Origin: a bacterium
GTDB taxonomy: Bacteria > Zixibacteria > MSB-5A5 > WJJR01
Length of the DNA stretch: 64,000 bases
Assembly: GCA_021813505.1 (NCBI GenBank)
Contig: JAKAKI010000001.1
Span: 1 to 64,000 of the forward strand
Direction of reading: 5' to 3'
The notes below the pieces were generated by a model, which did no database searches, had not been told where the DNA came from, and saw only the letters and a list, made by a program, of their open reading frames with translations. How positions within the stretch are numbered: position 1 is the first letter of the stretch; every line of letters begins with the position of its first letter. Below, piece after piece: positions 37,001 to 46,183 of this stretch. The position numbers were made by a program, and so were the translations under genes.

Positions 37001-38833
37001 ATGAGACTGCCGTCCTTTGAAAAGGTTCTACGGGAAGCTGATCGTACACTGCGGCGTTTCCCGTTCGTTCTGGGTTGTGCAGCGCTCGGAACCGCCGCCA
37101 TACTGATACTCATCGACCACGAAGGGCCTTCAGAGCCCTCGATTCTCTTCAAGGCCCTGTTCGGGGCGATTCTCGGGCTGCCCCTCCTGACCGCACTCAC
37201 GCTGGTCTCAGAGAGGCGTGGCTGGTCCAGAGGCGTAGCACCGGCCGTGCAAATCGCGGGTGTGCTGGCGCTCGTGGCGTATGGTTTCACGGTGCCGCGG
37301 GAGTTGGACGGAGCCCCGATCTATCATGTGCAGCGCCTGGCCATGCTGGTCATCGCTCTGTGCGGATTCCTTGTTGTCGGCCCGTACCTGAGACGGGGAC
37401 AAATCAATGGATTCTGGCAGTATGGCAAGGTGCTGGTTTTCAGAGTGCTTCTCGCGGGCCTGTATTCCGGAACACTGTTTGCCGGACTGGCGATTGCACT
37501 CGCCGCGCTGGATAATTTGTTCGGAATCAACATTCCGGGAAAGCGATTCCCCGAATTGTGGTGCTTGATTGTCGGCATCTTCGCGACCTGGTTCTTCCTC
37601 GCGGGCGTTCCGGAGAATCTGGATGAACTCGACAGTCATGAGGATTACCCGAAAGGGCTGAAGGTCTTTGCCCAGTATGTGCTGCTGCCATTGATGTTTG
37701 TGTATTTGGCCATCCTCTACGCATACCTCGGCAAGATTGTCATCCAATGGAGCTGGCCGCATGGGTGGGTCAGCATGCTCACGCTTTGCTTCGCAGCGGC
37801 AGGCGTGGTGACGATCCTGCTTTTGCACCCCATTCGCGAGAAGACCGAGAACATGTGGATCAAGGCCGCCATGCGCTGGTTTTGGGTGATCATGATTCCA
37901 CCAATCGTGATGCTGCTTCTCGCGATCACCCGCCGCGTCTCCGAGTACGGAGTCACGGAGGGCCGCTACACCGGTTACGCGTTGGGGATCTGGCTGGCAA
38001 TGATGGCGGTGTATTTCATCTTCAGCCGATCAAAGAGCATCAAGGCCATTCCGGGTACCCTGGCCGCCATATCGATGTTGATCGGTTTTGGACCCTGGGG
38101 AGCTTTCCATGTATCTGAAACCAGCCAGATTAACCGGCTGCACACGATACTGGTCCAGAACGGAATTCTCATCAATGCAAGGGTGCAGAAGGCACCGGGA
38201 ATCGTTTCAAGCCGGGATGCCGTCCAGATCAGTTCAATCCTCAGGTATTTGAGCGAGATTCATGGTTACGGCGGGATAAAGGGTTGGTTCACCGAATCGC
38301 TCGCGTTAGACACAACTGTATCCGGGGGACGCCCCAAGCATCCCTCAGACATCACGAAAATGATGGGCGTCGAATACCGGCTGGAAGTCAGAGTGACCGG
38401 CGCGAGGTACCTTGAAATCGCCGCCGACCCGTACGAGGCCCTGGATGTTCGCGGGTATGAACACATGCTGATCGGCCAGCGGTCCAATCCCGGGAAACCG
38501 GATCTAGCCGAGAGCAGCAGTAATCTGACTTGCAGTTTCGACACCGGGACGAATGTCCTGACGTTGGTCTTCAAGTCGGTTGACAGCACGGGAGACTCAC
38601 TGCGATTGCCACTTGAGCCACTGGCTGACACTCTGCTCAGCCACTACGATGAAGGCAGCGGCAAGCGGATTCCGGCAGAACAGATGACCATCGTTGCGGC
38701 GGGGAATCGCCTGAGAGTCAAAGTCTGCTTCCGCAGTATCCATTTCCGAAGCGAGCAGGACATCCTGCATCCATTCGCATTCGATGCCGACATCCTCTAC
38801 TCATTCGGTGAGTCCAAGGCACCGGCCGAGTGA
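37001..38833 (+). CDS. DUF4153 membrane protein
   Basis: A 610-residue protein with about ten predicted transmembrane helices in residues 20-370 (for example FPFVLGCAALGTAAILILI, VFRVLLAGLYSGTLFAGLAI, WCLIVGIFATWFFLAGVPEN) and a ~240-residue soluble C-terminal part. The GVPENLDEL and YVLLPLMFVYLAILYAYLGKI segments and overall layout match the DUF4153 family, whose function is unknown. The C-terminal half (KMMGVEYRLEVRVTGARYL) may be periplasmic. GGAGG precedes the ATG. Confidence 0.82.
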   Translation: MRLPSFEKVLREADRTLRRFPFVLGCAALGTAAILILIDHEGPSEPSILFKALFGAILGLPLLTALTLVSERRGWSRGVAPAVQIAGVLALVAYGFTVPRELDGAPIYHVQRLAMLVIALCGFLVVGPYLRRGQINGFWQYGKVLVFRVLLAGLYSGTLFAGLAIALAALDNLFGINIPGKRFPELWCLIVGIFATWFFLAGVPENLDELDSHEDYPKGLKVFAQYVLLPLMFVYLAILYAYLGKIVIQWSWPHGWVSMLTLCFAAAGVVTILLLHPIREKTENMWIKAAMRWFWVIMIPPIVMLLLAITRRVSEYGVTEGRYTGYALGIWLAMMAVYFIFSRSKSIKAIPGTLAAISMLIGFGPWGAFHVSETSQINRLHTILVQNGILINARVQKAPGIVSSRDAVQISSILRYLSEIHGYGGIKGWFTESLALDTTVSGGRPKHPSDITKMMGVEYRLEVRVTGARYLEIAADPYEALDVRGYEHMLIGQRSNPGKPDLAESSSNLTCSFDTGTNVLTLVFKSVDSTGDSLRLPLEPLADTLLSHYDEGSGKRIPAEQMTIVAAGNRLRVKVCFRSIHFRSEQDILHPFAFDADILYSFGESKAPAE

Positions 38834-38854
38834 TCGAGGTTTTCTGAATATCGT

Positions 38855-39685
38855 ATGACCGTCAGGAAATACGGACAACCACCGTTCAGAGTCGCTGTAC
38901 TGCACGGCGGTCCTGGGGCACCGGGTTACATGGCCCCGGTGGCGCGCGAACTCGCTGCCACATCGGGCGTCATCGAGCCGCTTCAGTCGAAAGACTCCCT
39001 CGAAAGCCAGATCGAGGAACTCTACCGACAACTTCTGGATACTGCGGATGCCCCGGTCACGTTGATCGGTTCGTCGTGGGGGGCAGTCCTTGCAGTGTTT
39101 CTGGCAGCCCGGCATGCCGCAGTCGTGCGAAGGCTGGTCCTAATTGGCTGCGCCGTCTTTGATGCGGGCAGTGCCGCCAAAGTCGAAGCGACCCGGATGG
39201 AGCGGCTCAGCCCTGAGGCGCGCCGGGAATACGAATCGATCAGGAAACAGTTGGAAACCGCTGGGCCGGCGGATGCCCAAAGGCTGATGGATGCGTGGGG
39301 AGCGGTTCTGTTCGATGCCGACGTTTTCGACCCCTTGACACGTGACCTGGAGATCATTGAGACTCAGTACGAGCTGCACCGCAGGGTCTGGCAGGACTTC
39401 GTTCGCCTGCGCGACGATCCCGGACGCCTCGAGCGGGAATTCTCCAAAATTCGTGTCCCCACACTCGTAATACATGGTGAATTTGATCCGCATTCCTTGG
39501 AGGGAATCCGGCCGTTGCTCACCCATTGTCTGCCCCAGGTCCGTTTTCAAATTCTGCCCCAGTGCGGCCACTACCCATGGATCGAGCGGATGGCGAAGGA
39601 CCGATTCTTCGCGATACTGCGGGACGAACTCAGCGAGGCAAACGTGCCGACTCACCCATTGCACGATAGTACGCGCGATGTATAA
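38855..39685 (+). CDS. Alpha/beta hydrolase
   Basis: A 276-residue alpha/beta-hydrolase fold enzyme. The oxyanion motif HGGPGAPG is near residue 18, the nucleophile elbow GSSWG gives the catalytic Ser, the acid is Asp in IHGEFDPHS and the base His in LPQCGHYPW. The HGGPG motif is typical of proline iminopeptidase-like and related family members; the true substrate is unknown. Only 21 bp follows the DUF4153 gene, so it may be co-transcribed. Confidence 0.9.
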   Translation: MTVRKYGQPPFRVAVLHGGPGAPGYMAPVARELAATSGVIEPLQSKDSLESQIEELYRQLLDTADAPVTLIGSSWGAVLAVFLAARHAAVVRRLVLIGCAVFDAGSAAKVEATRMERLSPEARREYESIRKQLETAGPADAQRLMDAWGAVLFDADVFDPLTRDLEIIETQYELHRRVWQDFVRLRDDPGRLEREFSKIRVPTLVIHGEFDPHSLEGIRPLLTHCLPQVRFQILPQCGHYPWIERMAKDRFFAILRDELSEANVPTHPLHDSTRDV

Positions 39686-39714
39686 TCATTGTATTCCGGA
39701 AGGGAAGGTGCCTA

Positions 39715-40395
39715 ATGCCAGGGAAGAAGCCGGTTAGGAAAGCTGCCAGGAAACCGTCGAAGGCCGAGTCGGCGAAGCGCGGAGCCGCGAAAGCGGCCAC
39801 TCGGTCCAGGTCGGCGCCAGCGAAGAAGCTGAGTGCCAAAGCCCGTATGGAAGCATTGGAGAAACGAATCCGTAAGGACAAACTGGCACTCGTTGCGTTG
39901 CGCCGCAGCATTGCGCCGGAGCCGGTCAGCGATTACACGCTTCTGGCACACGATGGGTCGCCGGTGAAGCTGTCGGAAATGTTCGGGTCGCGCGATGACC
40001 TGATTCTGGTCCATAACATGGGCAAGGGTTGCGCTTATTGCACGATGTGGGCGGATGGCTTCACCGGACTGGTGAAACACTTGGAGAATCGTGCCGGATT
40101 CGTGGTGGTGTCGAAAGACCCGGTCGATGTTCAGCGCACTTTCTATCAAGGACGCGGCTGGAATTTCAAGATGTACTCCAGCTATGGGACCGACTTCAAT
40201 CGCGACATGGGATACGAAACCGAAACCGGTTCGCAGCAGCCCGGTGTCTCCGCGTTCCACCGGGACGCCGATGGGACGATTCGGCGCACGGGATATACCG
40301 GCTTTGGCCCAGGCGATGATTTCTGTGCCGTCTGGCCCATGCTTGATCTCTTGCCGGGTGGCCCCGCCGGCTGGGGACCGAAATTCACTTATTGA
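39715..40395 (+). CDS. DUF899 (thioredoxin-like) protein with basic N-terminal tail
   Basis: A 226-residue protein. From residue ~70 it is a DUF899-type thioredoxin-fold domain: YTLLAHDGSPVKLSEMFG, HNMGKGCAYCTMWADGF (single CxxC: CAYC), FVVVSKDPVDVQRTF, YGTDFNRDMGYE and FCAVWPMLDLLPGG. The first ~65 residues are Lys/Ala/Arg-rich like histone H1 tails (KKPVRKAARKPSKAESAKRG). DUF899 proteins are redox-type proteins of unclear function. The tail is unusual and suggests nucleic-acid or polyanion binding; inferred. Confidence 0.85.
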   Translation: MPGKKPVRKAARKPSKAESAKRGAAKAATRSRSAPAKKLSAKARMEALEKRIRKDKLALVALRRSIAPEPVSDYTLLAHDGSPVKLSEMFGSRDDLILVHNMGKGCAYCTMWADGFTGLVKHLENRAGFVVVSKDPVDVQRTFYQGRGWNFKMYSSYGTDFNRDMGYETETGSQQPGVSAFHRDADGTIRRTGYTGFGPGDDFCAVWPMLDLLPGGPAGWGPKFTY

Positions 40396-40602
40396 TAGGC
40401 ACGGTTGATAGTTACCGTCCCTCCGTCTGTGCACATCGCAGGTCTGCGGCTCGCCAGTTGCTGTCCAGCCACGTGGGTATCGGTGTTCCCGGCAATCCAG
40501 AAAAGGATTGACAATCAGTGGCCGGCACGCGAGCATTGCATCCTGTTCAGTATGGATTTCAACTTATCAGGGAACCGGATTTCCAGAGAGGATGGAAGCA
40601 TC

Positions 40603-41058
40603 GTGAAGCGAGTCATCGTAGGTCTGTGCCTGGTGGTGGTGTTCACGGCGGCCGGACTTGCCCAGGATCAGAAGGCGGCGGATTCGACTGCCACATCAGA
40701 GAAGAAGGTCCCGGCCCCGTTGGCCGCTACGCTGGCCGCCGAAGTCCAGATATGCACCAGCATCACCGACCGCATGCCAACCGGCGCGGCAACCAGCTTT
40801 GCCGCCGAAGTCGGCACACTGTATTGCTGGAGCAAGATCACAGGCGCCACGGGCGAAACTGCGGTCAAGCACATCTGGTCGCATGAGGGCAAAGAGATGC
40901 TCTCTGTGGATCTGTCCGTGAAGAGCATTTCGTGGAGAACCTTCAGCCACAAGTCGATTCTGCCGTCTTGGACGGGGAATTGGGAAGTGAAGGTGGTCGA
41001 TGCCGGCGGTGCCACGCTCGCGTCCGCCGCGTTCACTGTTGGCCAGGTGTCCAGGTAA
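40603..41058 (+). CDS. DUF2914 exported protein
   Basis: A 151-residue protein: signal peptide (VIVGLCLVVVFTAAGLAQ), a short low-complexity linker, then the DUF2914 domain with ICTSITDRMPTGAATSF, VGTLYCWSKITGA, HIWSHEGKEML and SISWRTFSHKSILPSWTGNW. DUF2914 is a small beta domain of unknown role often found in periplasmic proteins. The GTG at 40603 follows GAGAGGATGGAAG; an ATG at 40552 would only lengthen the n-region. Confidence 0.8.
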   Translation: MKRVIVGLCLVVVFTAAGLAQDQKAADSTATSEKKVPAPLAATLAAEVQICTSITDRMPTGAATSFAAEVGTLYCWSKITGATGETAVKHIWSHEGKEMLSVDLSVKSISWRTFSHKSILPSWTGNWEVKVVDAGGATLASAAFTVGQVSR

Positions 41059-41139
41059 CCCATCGCAACGGTTCGTCGCAAGATTGGCTGGACCAACTCG
41101 CTGCGATTGGGCGGCGGGTAGATAGTGGGCTCCGATGGT

Positions 41140-41532
41140 TTAGCGAGAACGGGAAGTGCCGGCCAGTGCGGATTGGACGGCTCGGGCGCAATCATCGAGG
41201 CTGACGGGTTTCGCCAGAAAATCACACGAACCCATCGCCAGTGCGGCATTGACCCGGTCGCTGGCTGCGAAGCCAGAGAAGATGATCGCCGGCAACTTCG
41301 CGATGTATCCTTGGGCGATCGTAAACGATTCGTGCCGGCGCCAACCCTCGCCAATCCAGGCGAGAACCGGTTCGATCACCTCCACCAGCAGGCGCTCCGG
41401 GCGATGTGCTGCCGCCCAGGTGCGGAGCAAGGCTTGGGCGCCGGTACGGTCCGCGCGCTCGATTGCGTCGAGCAGGGCCATTTGGATTTCGACAAAATCC
41501 TTTGGCATGTCACGATTGGTGAGATTTGCCAT
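41140..41532 (-). pseudogene. B12-binding/receiver chimera, probably an internal deletion product
   Basis: A 130-residue frame. Its first ~77 residues resemble the helical cap of cobalamin-binding sensors (B12-binding-2 type: RPERLLVEVIEPVLAWIGEGW, then RRHESFTIAQGYIAK). At about residue 78 it switches to the C-terminal end of a response-regulator receiver (LPAIIFSGFAASDRVNAALA, then CDFLAKPVSLDD). The B12 Rossmann domain and the receiver N-terminus with its phosphoacceptor Asp are both missing. A deletion joining two parts of a larger multidomain gene is the simplest explanation. Confidence 0.5.
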
Positions 41533-41922
41533 TTGACCCTCGATAGCTGGCCTGACTGTTCAGATAGTCAACATCGTTTTGCCGACACTTCGGCGCCTGC
41601 TGTCACGGCTTTGGCATGGACCGCCGGCCCGCATCCAATCGCTGGTGCTATGTCCAAACTTGAGGCGCTAAAGATAACTCCGAGCAAGAGCCAGCTGGGA
41701 GAATATCCCGGTCTCCGCTGGCAACACGCTGGCTCATCATGGCTTATCGGCTTCCGGCCTCGGACCTTGATTTGCCCTATAAATCGCTTCTCGGCCCGTT
41801 TTCTCATTGGCAGAGTGGGCGATGCTCCCTATGTTTGCCGCCAGACCATGGAACTCCTCTGCGGAAATGCGTATCATCCTCAGTGGAGTCACGCCAAATT
41901 TGTGTGAACGGAGCTGTCTGTG

Positions 41923-42366
41923 ATGAATCATTCCATGCCTGCCAACAGCGGCAGTGGTACCCGGGGTGGAAAAGGGAAACCGGCCAAGACCAAAGGCGGT
42001 GCCAAATCCCACTCCAAGACCAAGCCGAAGAAGTCCACCCGGACACGCATGACGCGTGAAGCGGACGAACGTATTCGCGCGGCGACGTCAAGACGTCTCG
42101 GCACATCAAATACGAAGAAATCCGCGACGTTTATGATCGATGCCCCCGAGAGCCTTGAGGTTGCCATCGCTGGATCGTTCAGCAATTGGGAAGCACAGCC
42201 GATGATCAAAGGCCGCGATGGTGTCTGGCGCGTCACGATCCAGTTGATGCCGGGGACCCACCAGTACAAGTTCCTGGTCGATTCCCTGTGGCGCGAGGAT
42301 CCCAATAACCCGCGCAAAGTCCCCAATGAATTCGGCGGGATGAATTCGATCTGCGAAGTGCTCTAG
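41923..42366 (+). CDS. CBM48/isoamylase-N-like protein with basic N-terminal tail
   Basis: A 147-residue protein. Residues ~70-147 form a CBM48 (AMPK/glycogen-binding, isoamylase N-terminal-like) domain: ATFMIDAPESLEVAIAGSFS, NWEAQPMIKGRDGVWRVTI, MPGTHQYKFLVDSLWREDP. The first ~65 residues are a Lys/Arg/Thr-rich tail without structure (KGKPAKTKGGAKSHSKTKPK). No catalytic domain is attached, so it is likely a glycogen-binding or regulatory protein. GGAG lies 9 nt before the ATG at 41923. Confidence 0.82.
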   Translation: MNHSMPANSGSGTRGGKGKPAKTKGGAKSHSKTKPKKSTRTRMTREADERIRAATSRRLGTSNTKKSATFMIDAPESLEVAIAGSFSNWEAQPMIKGRDGVWRVTIQLMPGTHQYKFLVDSLWREDPNNPRKVPNEFGGMNSICEVL

Positions 42367-42584
42367 CGTTGATCATCTTGTGGGACGCGTCAGTGTGCCT
42401 CCCCGGCGCCTGCGCGTGACCGGGCATTGATTCCGGCCTGGCGGTTTTGCGGTCCGTAATTCCGTAGGGCACACGGTCTCCGAAAATCGCCTTGGAACGT
42501 CTGAAACATTCCGGCGCGTGGTCTGGTTACTGGTGTTACGAGCCTGTCAACCGGCCAACAGGGGAAAGGCGTGTGCGTCAAATC

Positions 42585-43181
42585 ATGAGTAAATCCATCC
42601 TTATTATAGCTTGGGGAATCGTCTCCGCGGCAGCGGCCAGCGCCGGGGAGTACCATGTGGACACCACGGCCGCGCGCATGGTCAAATTCATCTCCGACGC
42701 CCCGCTGGAGAACTTCGACGGGACGACCAGCCGCATCGATGGCTTTGCCATTATCCCGTTCGATACGCTTCAGGCCGGCACCGGCTACGACAGCAGCAAA
42801 TTCTACTTTGAGGTTGATCTCAATGCGCTGGACACCGGCATCGGCCTGCGCAACCGGCACATGCGGGAGAACTACCTCGAAACCGGCCAGTTCCCGTTCG
42901 CCCAATTCGCCGGACGAATCTCTGACGCCGTCCGGGAGGCGGACAGCGCATTTCATCTGACGATCGCCGGTGGCATGACAATTCACGGCGTCAAACAGCC
43001 CAAGTCCGCCGCGATCCTGGCCGCCAAAGAGGGTTCGCGATACCATGTCCGCGGCCAGTTTCCTGTTGCCCTGCCCGACTATAAGATTAAGGTTCCCAAG
43101 TTGATGTTCATGAAGATCAGTGACACGGTCCAGGTGCAGTTGGATTTCTATTTGCTGCCCGCAGCCGCTGCAAAGGATTGA
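42585..43181 (+). CDS. YceI-family periplasmic protein
   Basis: A 198-residue protein: signal peptide (ILIIAWGIVSAAAASAG) then a YceI lipocalin-like beta barrel (YHVDTTAARMVKFISDAPLE, FYFEVDLNALDTGIGLRNRH, MRENYLETGQFPFAQF, ITIHGVKQPK-like). YceI proteins bind isoprenoid or fatty ligands in the periplasm. The chosen ATG has no strong ribosome binding site; GTG at 42573 has a better one and would add four residues. The TGA stop is 2 bp before the next gene. Confidence 0.88.
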   Translation: MSKSILIIAWGIVSAAAASAGEYHVDTTAARMVKFISDAPLENFDGTTSRIDGFAIIPFDTLQAGTGYDSSKFYFEVDLNALDTGIGLRNRHMRENYLETGQFPFAQFAGRISDAVREADSAFHLTIAGGMTIHGVKQPKSAAILAAKEGSRYHVRGQFPVALPDYKIKVPKLMFMKISDTVQVQLDFYLLPAAAAKD

Positions 43182-43183
43182 CG

Positions 43184-44038
43184 ATGAGAAAGCTGATTGT
43201 GATTTCAGCCTTGGCCGCCTTGCTCGCAAGTTCCGCCTCGGCACAGGATACCGGAGCCGGCTGGAAACGTGCCAGCCCGCCGACCCAGCCGCCGCTGCGT
43301 CTGTTCCATTCGACCCAGGCGATCAGTTTGCCCACAGCGGAGACACTGGGCAGGAACGTCCTCCAATTCGAAATCTCCCATCGGTTCTACCCGAGGTTCT
43401 CGGACGGTTTCGACTATCTGTACGGGTTGGATGGACCGGCGCTAATGCGTCTCGGCCTGGGATTCTCACCGACCGACCGGTTGGTGATCACCCTGGCGCG
43501 CAGCAATTTCGGCGGCAATGTCGATTTGCAGGGGAAGTATGAACTGTTGCGCCTGCGCAGCACACCGTTGCCGCTCAAGGCCGCCGTCCAGGCCGGCGGA
43601 GCGTGGAACACGCAGAAACAGGCCGACCGTGCGCGCGGCGATTCACGGAATTTCCAGTGCTATATCCAGGGGATCGTCAACACGATGATCGGCAAACGCG
43701 TCGCCCTCGGTGTTGTGCCGTCGTATCTCCACAACAGCTCGGTGAACACCGAGAAGAAAGAGAATCTCTTCGCAGTGGGTCTGCATGGCCAGGTGTACCT
43801 CAATCAGGTCCTCAGTGTCATTGCCGAGTGGACTCCGCAAGTGTCCGGTACCGAGGTCATGCGGCACCGTCCAGCGTCATTCGGACTCGAACTCGAAACC
43901 GGCGGCCACTTCTTCAAGCTCGTGGCAACCAATTCGGTCTATCTCAATCCCGCCCAGTACCTCGCCGGCACGGAGAACGTCTTTGGGGCGAGGGAATTGC
44001 GCTTTGGTTTCTTGATCACACGCCTCCTGCGAACTTAA
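43184..44038 (+). CDS. DUF5777-type beta-barrel exported protein
   Basis: A 284-residue exported protein: signal peptide (KLIVISALAALLASSASAQ), then alternating beta strands (VLQFEISHRFYPRFSDGFDY, MRLGLGFSPTDRLVITLARS, and a terminal RELRFGFLITRLLR strand ending near the C-terminus). The match is to the DUF5777 family of outer-membrane barrel-like proteins. It is 2 bp after the YceI gene, a pairing seen in other FCB bacteria by my recollection. AAAGGA lies 6 nt before the ATG. Role unknown. Confidence 0.78.
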   Translation: MRKLIVISALAALLASSASAQDTGAGWKRASPPTQPPLRLFHSTQAISLPTAETLGRNVLQFEISHRFYPRFSDGFDYLYGLDGPALMRLGLGFSPTDRLVITLARSNFGGNVDLQGKYELLRLRSTPLPLKAAVQAGGAWNTQKQADRARGDSRNFQCYIQGIVNTMIGKRVALGVVPSYLHNSSVNTEKKENLFAVGLHGQVYLNQVLSVIAEWTPQVSGTEVMRHRPASFGLELETGGHFFKLVATNSVYLNPAQYLAGTENVFGARELRFGFLITRLLRT

Positions 44039-44090
44039 CGGCTGGTCCTCTCCGTTTCTGTAGGAATCAAACGGGCTAAATAAGATAAAG

Positions 44091-44116
44091 TCCGCCCTGT
44101 CTTGCGACAGGGCGGG
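44091..44116 (+). terminator. Terminator of the YceI-DUF5777 operon
   Basis: CCGCCCTGTC (44092-44101), a TTGC loop and GACAGGGCGG (44106-44115). It lies between two convergent genes. Confidence 0.65.
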
Positions 44117-44141
44117 CGATTCTTCACTCTAACACCAGGTC

Positions 44142-45764
44142 TCAGGGCCACTGGCATATGATCATGGATGTGCCGTCGCGCTCATACATCGTCTCGACTC
44201 CCGAGCCGTCCGAATTCCATTGGATCTCCATGTTCATCCAGAAAGTCCCAGGAGGAGTTTCATCCCACTCGTAGGACCGGTAGTAACCGGAAGTTCCGTC
44301 GGCCGATTCGTGTGTCACCGCCTTCGAACGGCTGCTTCCAAAATACTCAGTTGTTATATCCGTCGAACCGTCCCCTGCGACCGACCAGTCGTATTGCGTG
44401 GACTTGGTTTCCTCCGAGACCGCTCCGGTGTACATGGTCAAAGTTCCGGACTTGCCGTCAGCCGCAGTCGTCCAAACCGTAGTACTCGCGACCGTTGCGC
44501 TTCCTAATTCATAGATAATAACGGTCGCAGACCTGCCGTCCTCACTAAACGAGCCTTCGGCCTCAACCCAGTTGGAGAACGTGCCACCGGGGCAATTCCC
44601 GTCTTCTTTGAACGACCAATGATAACCGCCGGAGATCGGGCAGAGATCCCAAGTCTCATTGCAGGAGAGGAACGACTCATTCCAGGTCCAGCACCCTCCG
44701 ACCTGATTACCGAGTGGTAGTGAATCGAAAATGTGCAGGAAGCTGCCGCCCAGCATCGACAGCGCATGAACAGCCACGATTTGAGACTGGACTGTTGAAT
44801 AGGCGAGGGACGCACACTCCATCGTCGTATTGAAGACAACGTCATGTCCGATTTCGGGAATCACCACGTTCGGGACCGTCGCCGGCCAGCTCGTGATTGT
44901 GCTGTCCCCTTGAACTGTGTATTGCGTCCACGCTCCGCTCGAGTCAGGACTCCACGCGATACGATCGCTGAGCCAGAAAGACGCGGCACCGGCCGAGGAG
45001 CCCGCCGACCACGAATAGATGTCCATCGTTCCGGTCTTGGCATCGGAACTCGCGGTCAGCGTCCACTTTGCCGGAGTGGCCGTCGATGCGCCGGCGGACA
45101 GCGTGAATGAGCCCAATTGTTGGAACGACCAGTTGCTGGAATTGCCCGCGCCCTTGGTCCACTGCAGTTGGGCGGCCAGATTCGCCGGGGCCTCCGCTCC
45201 GGCGTAGATCTTCCAGTTCTTGGTGTTATTGTCTGCGGAGGTCGACCAGGTCCACAGCGAATCGACGTCGGTCGAGTTGTTCCTGTAAGTCCGGATCGTA
45301 CCTGTTCCGCCATTGGCGGTACGTGTGCCGGCCGCGTCCACCCAATTGGCATGGTCGACGCCGCTGCAGTTTCCGTTCAGGGTCCGGGTGAAGTCATACG
45401 AACCGGCACTCGCGTCGCACAACTTCATCGTCGTCGTGCAATTCGATTGGGACGAGCTTTTGGACCAGCATCCTTCGGCCTTCGCTCCCCACTGGCCGGC
45501 GTTCAGGGCGGCCGCGATTGCCCGTGGCGTGGCGATCCAGGGAGCGACCAGCGCGATCTCGGACTGGACTTTGTCCTTGGCGCCTTGCATCGCGGCATCA
45601 CTGCCGACAAAGGTCACCGCCTGGCTGAACTGGGGGAAGGCCAGGGTCGGGGCGCCGCTGTTGTCGGGAGTAGTGCCCTTGTCCTTCTTACTGCAAGATG
45701 CGATCAATAGAAGCGGGATCGCGAGGAGGGCGGCTACAAGGCCGCGCATCAGATGGGACTTCAT
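44142..45764 (-). CDS. Lipoprotein with internally duplicated Cys-containing domain
   Basis: A 540-residue lipoprotein with signal GLVAALLAIPLLLIASC. Two homologous halves follow: one contains GCWSKSSSQSNCTTTMKLCD and NGNCSGVDHANWVDAAGTRT, the other GCWTWNESFLSCNETWDLC and DGNCPGGTFSNWVEAEGSF. Four Cys per half are conserved, suggesting two disulfide-linked pairs per domain. Between and after are Ser/Thr/Gly-rich beta strands. No family recognised; probably outer-membrane or periplasmic. AAAGGAG lies 5 nt before the ATG at 45764. Confidence 0.75.
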   Translation of the reverse strand: MKSHLMRGLVAALLAIPLLLIASCSKKDKGTTPDNSGAPTLAFPQFSQAVTFVGSDAAMQGAKDKVQSEIALVAPWIATPRAIAAALNAGQWGAKAEGCWSKSSSQSNCTTTMKLCDASAGSYDFTRTLNGNCSGVDHANWVDAAGTRTANGGTGTIRTYRNNSTDVDSLWTWSTSADNNTKNWKIYAGAEAPANLAAQLQWTKGAGNSSNWSFQQLGSFTLSAGASTATPAKWTLTASSDAKTGTMDIYSWSAGSSAGAASFWLSDRIAWSPDSSGAWTQYTVQGDSTITSWPATVPNVVIPEIGHDVVFNTTMECASLAYSTVQSQIVAVHALSMLGGSFLHIFDSLPLGNQVGGCWTWNESFLSCNETWDLCPISGGYHWSFKEDGNCPGGTFSNWVEAEGSFSEDGRSATVIIYELGSATVASTTVWTTAADGKSGTLTMYTGAVSEETKSTQYDWSVAGDGSTDITTEYFGSSRSKAVTHESADGTSGYYRSYEWDETPPGTFWMNMEIQWNSDGSGVETMYERDGTSMIICQWP

Positions 45765-46183
45765 TGGTACTCCTTTCGGGGTGTTATTGCCTGAGACATC
45801 ATCGCCCGCGTGAACTCCATCACGGCGTCCGCTGCCGTCGGGGGAGACATGAAGCGAGTTGTCCACGATAACATTGTGCCATCAAACTGATCATGATGTG
45901 CAATTTCAACGAACGCGATACCGCACTCGACCTGAACGGAAAATAGAACTCCGCGCGTTCGCGCAAATCCGTTGGTCAACTTCACGTCTCTTTAGTCTAG
46001 CCGTTTGGCGCGGCCGGTACAAGCACAATCAATACATAATTCATCCCGATCTGGCCCACACGCCCAATTCCATGGGCGCAAACAAGTTGCGCTCCCGGAG
46101 TGGCGTCCCGGCATTGGACTGGATCAGGCGTTGCCGGAAATGTATCGTCTGATCGCGAGGCCGGGATTGGCCGGGGAGGATGC
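45765..46183. other. Intergenic space, nothing recognised
   Basis: About 420 bp between divergent genes. It should hold both promoters but none is convincing. No repeat or RNA is recognised. Confidence 0.35.
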
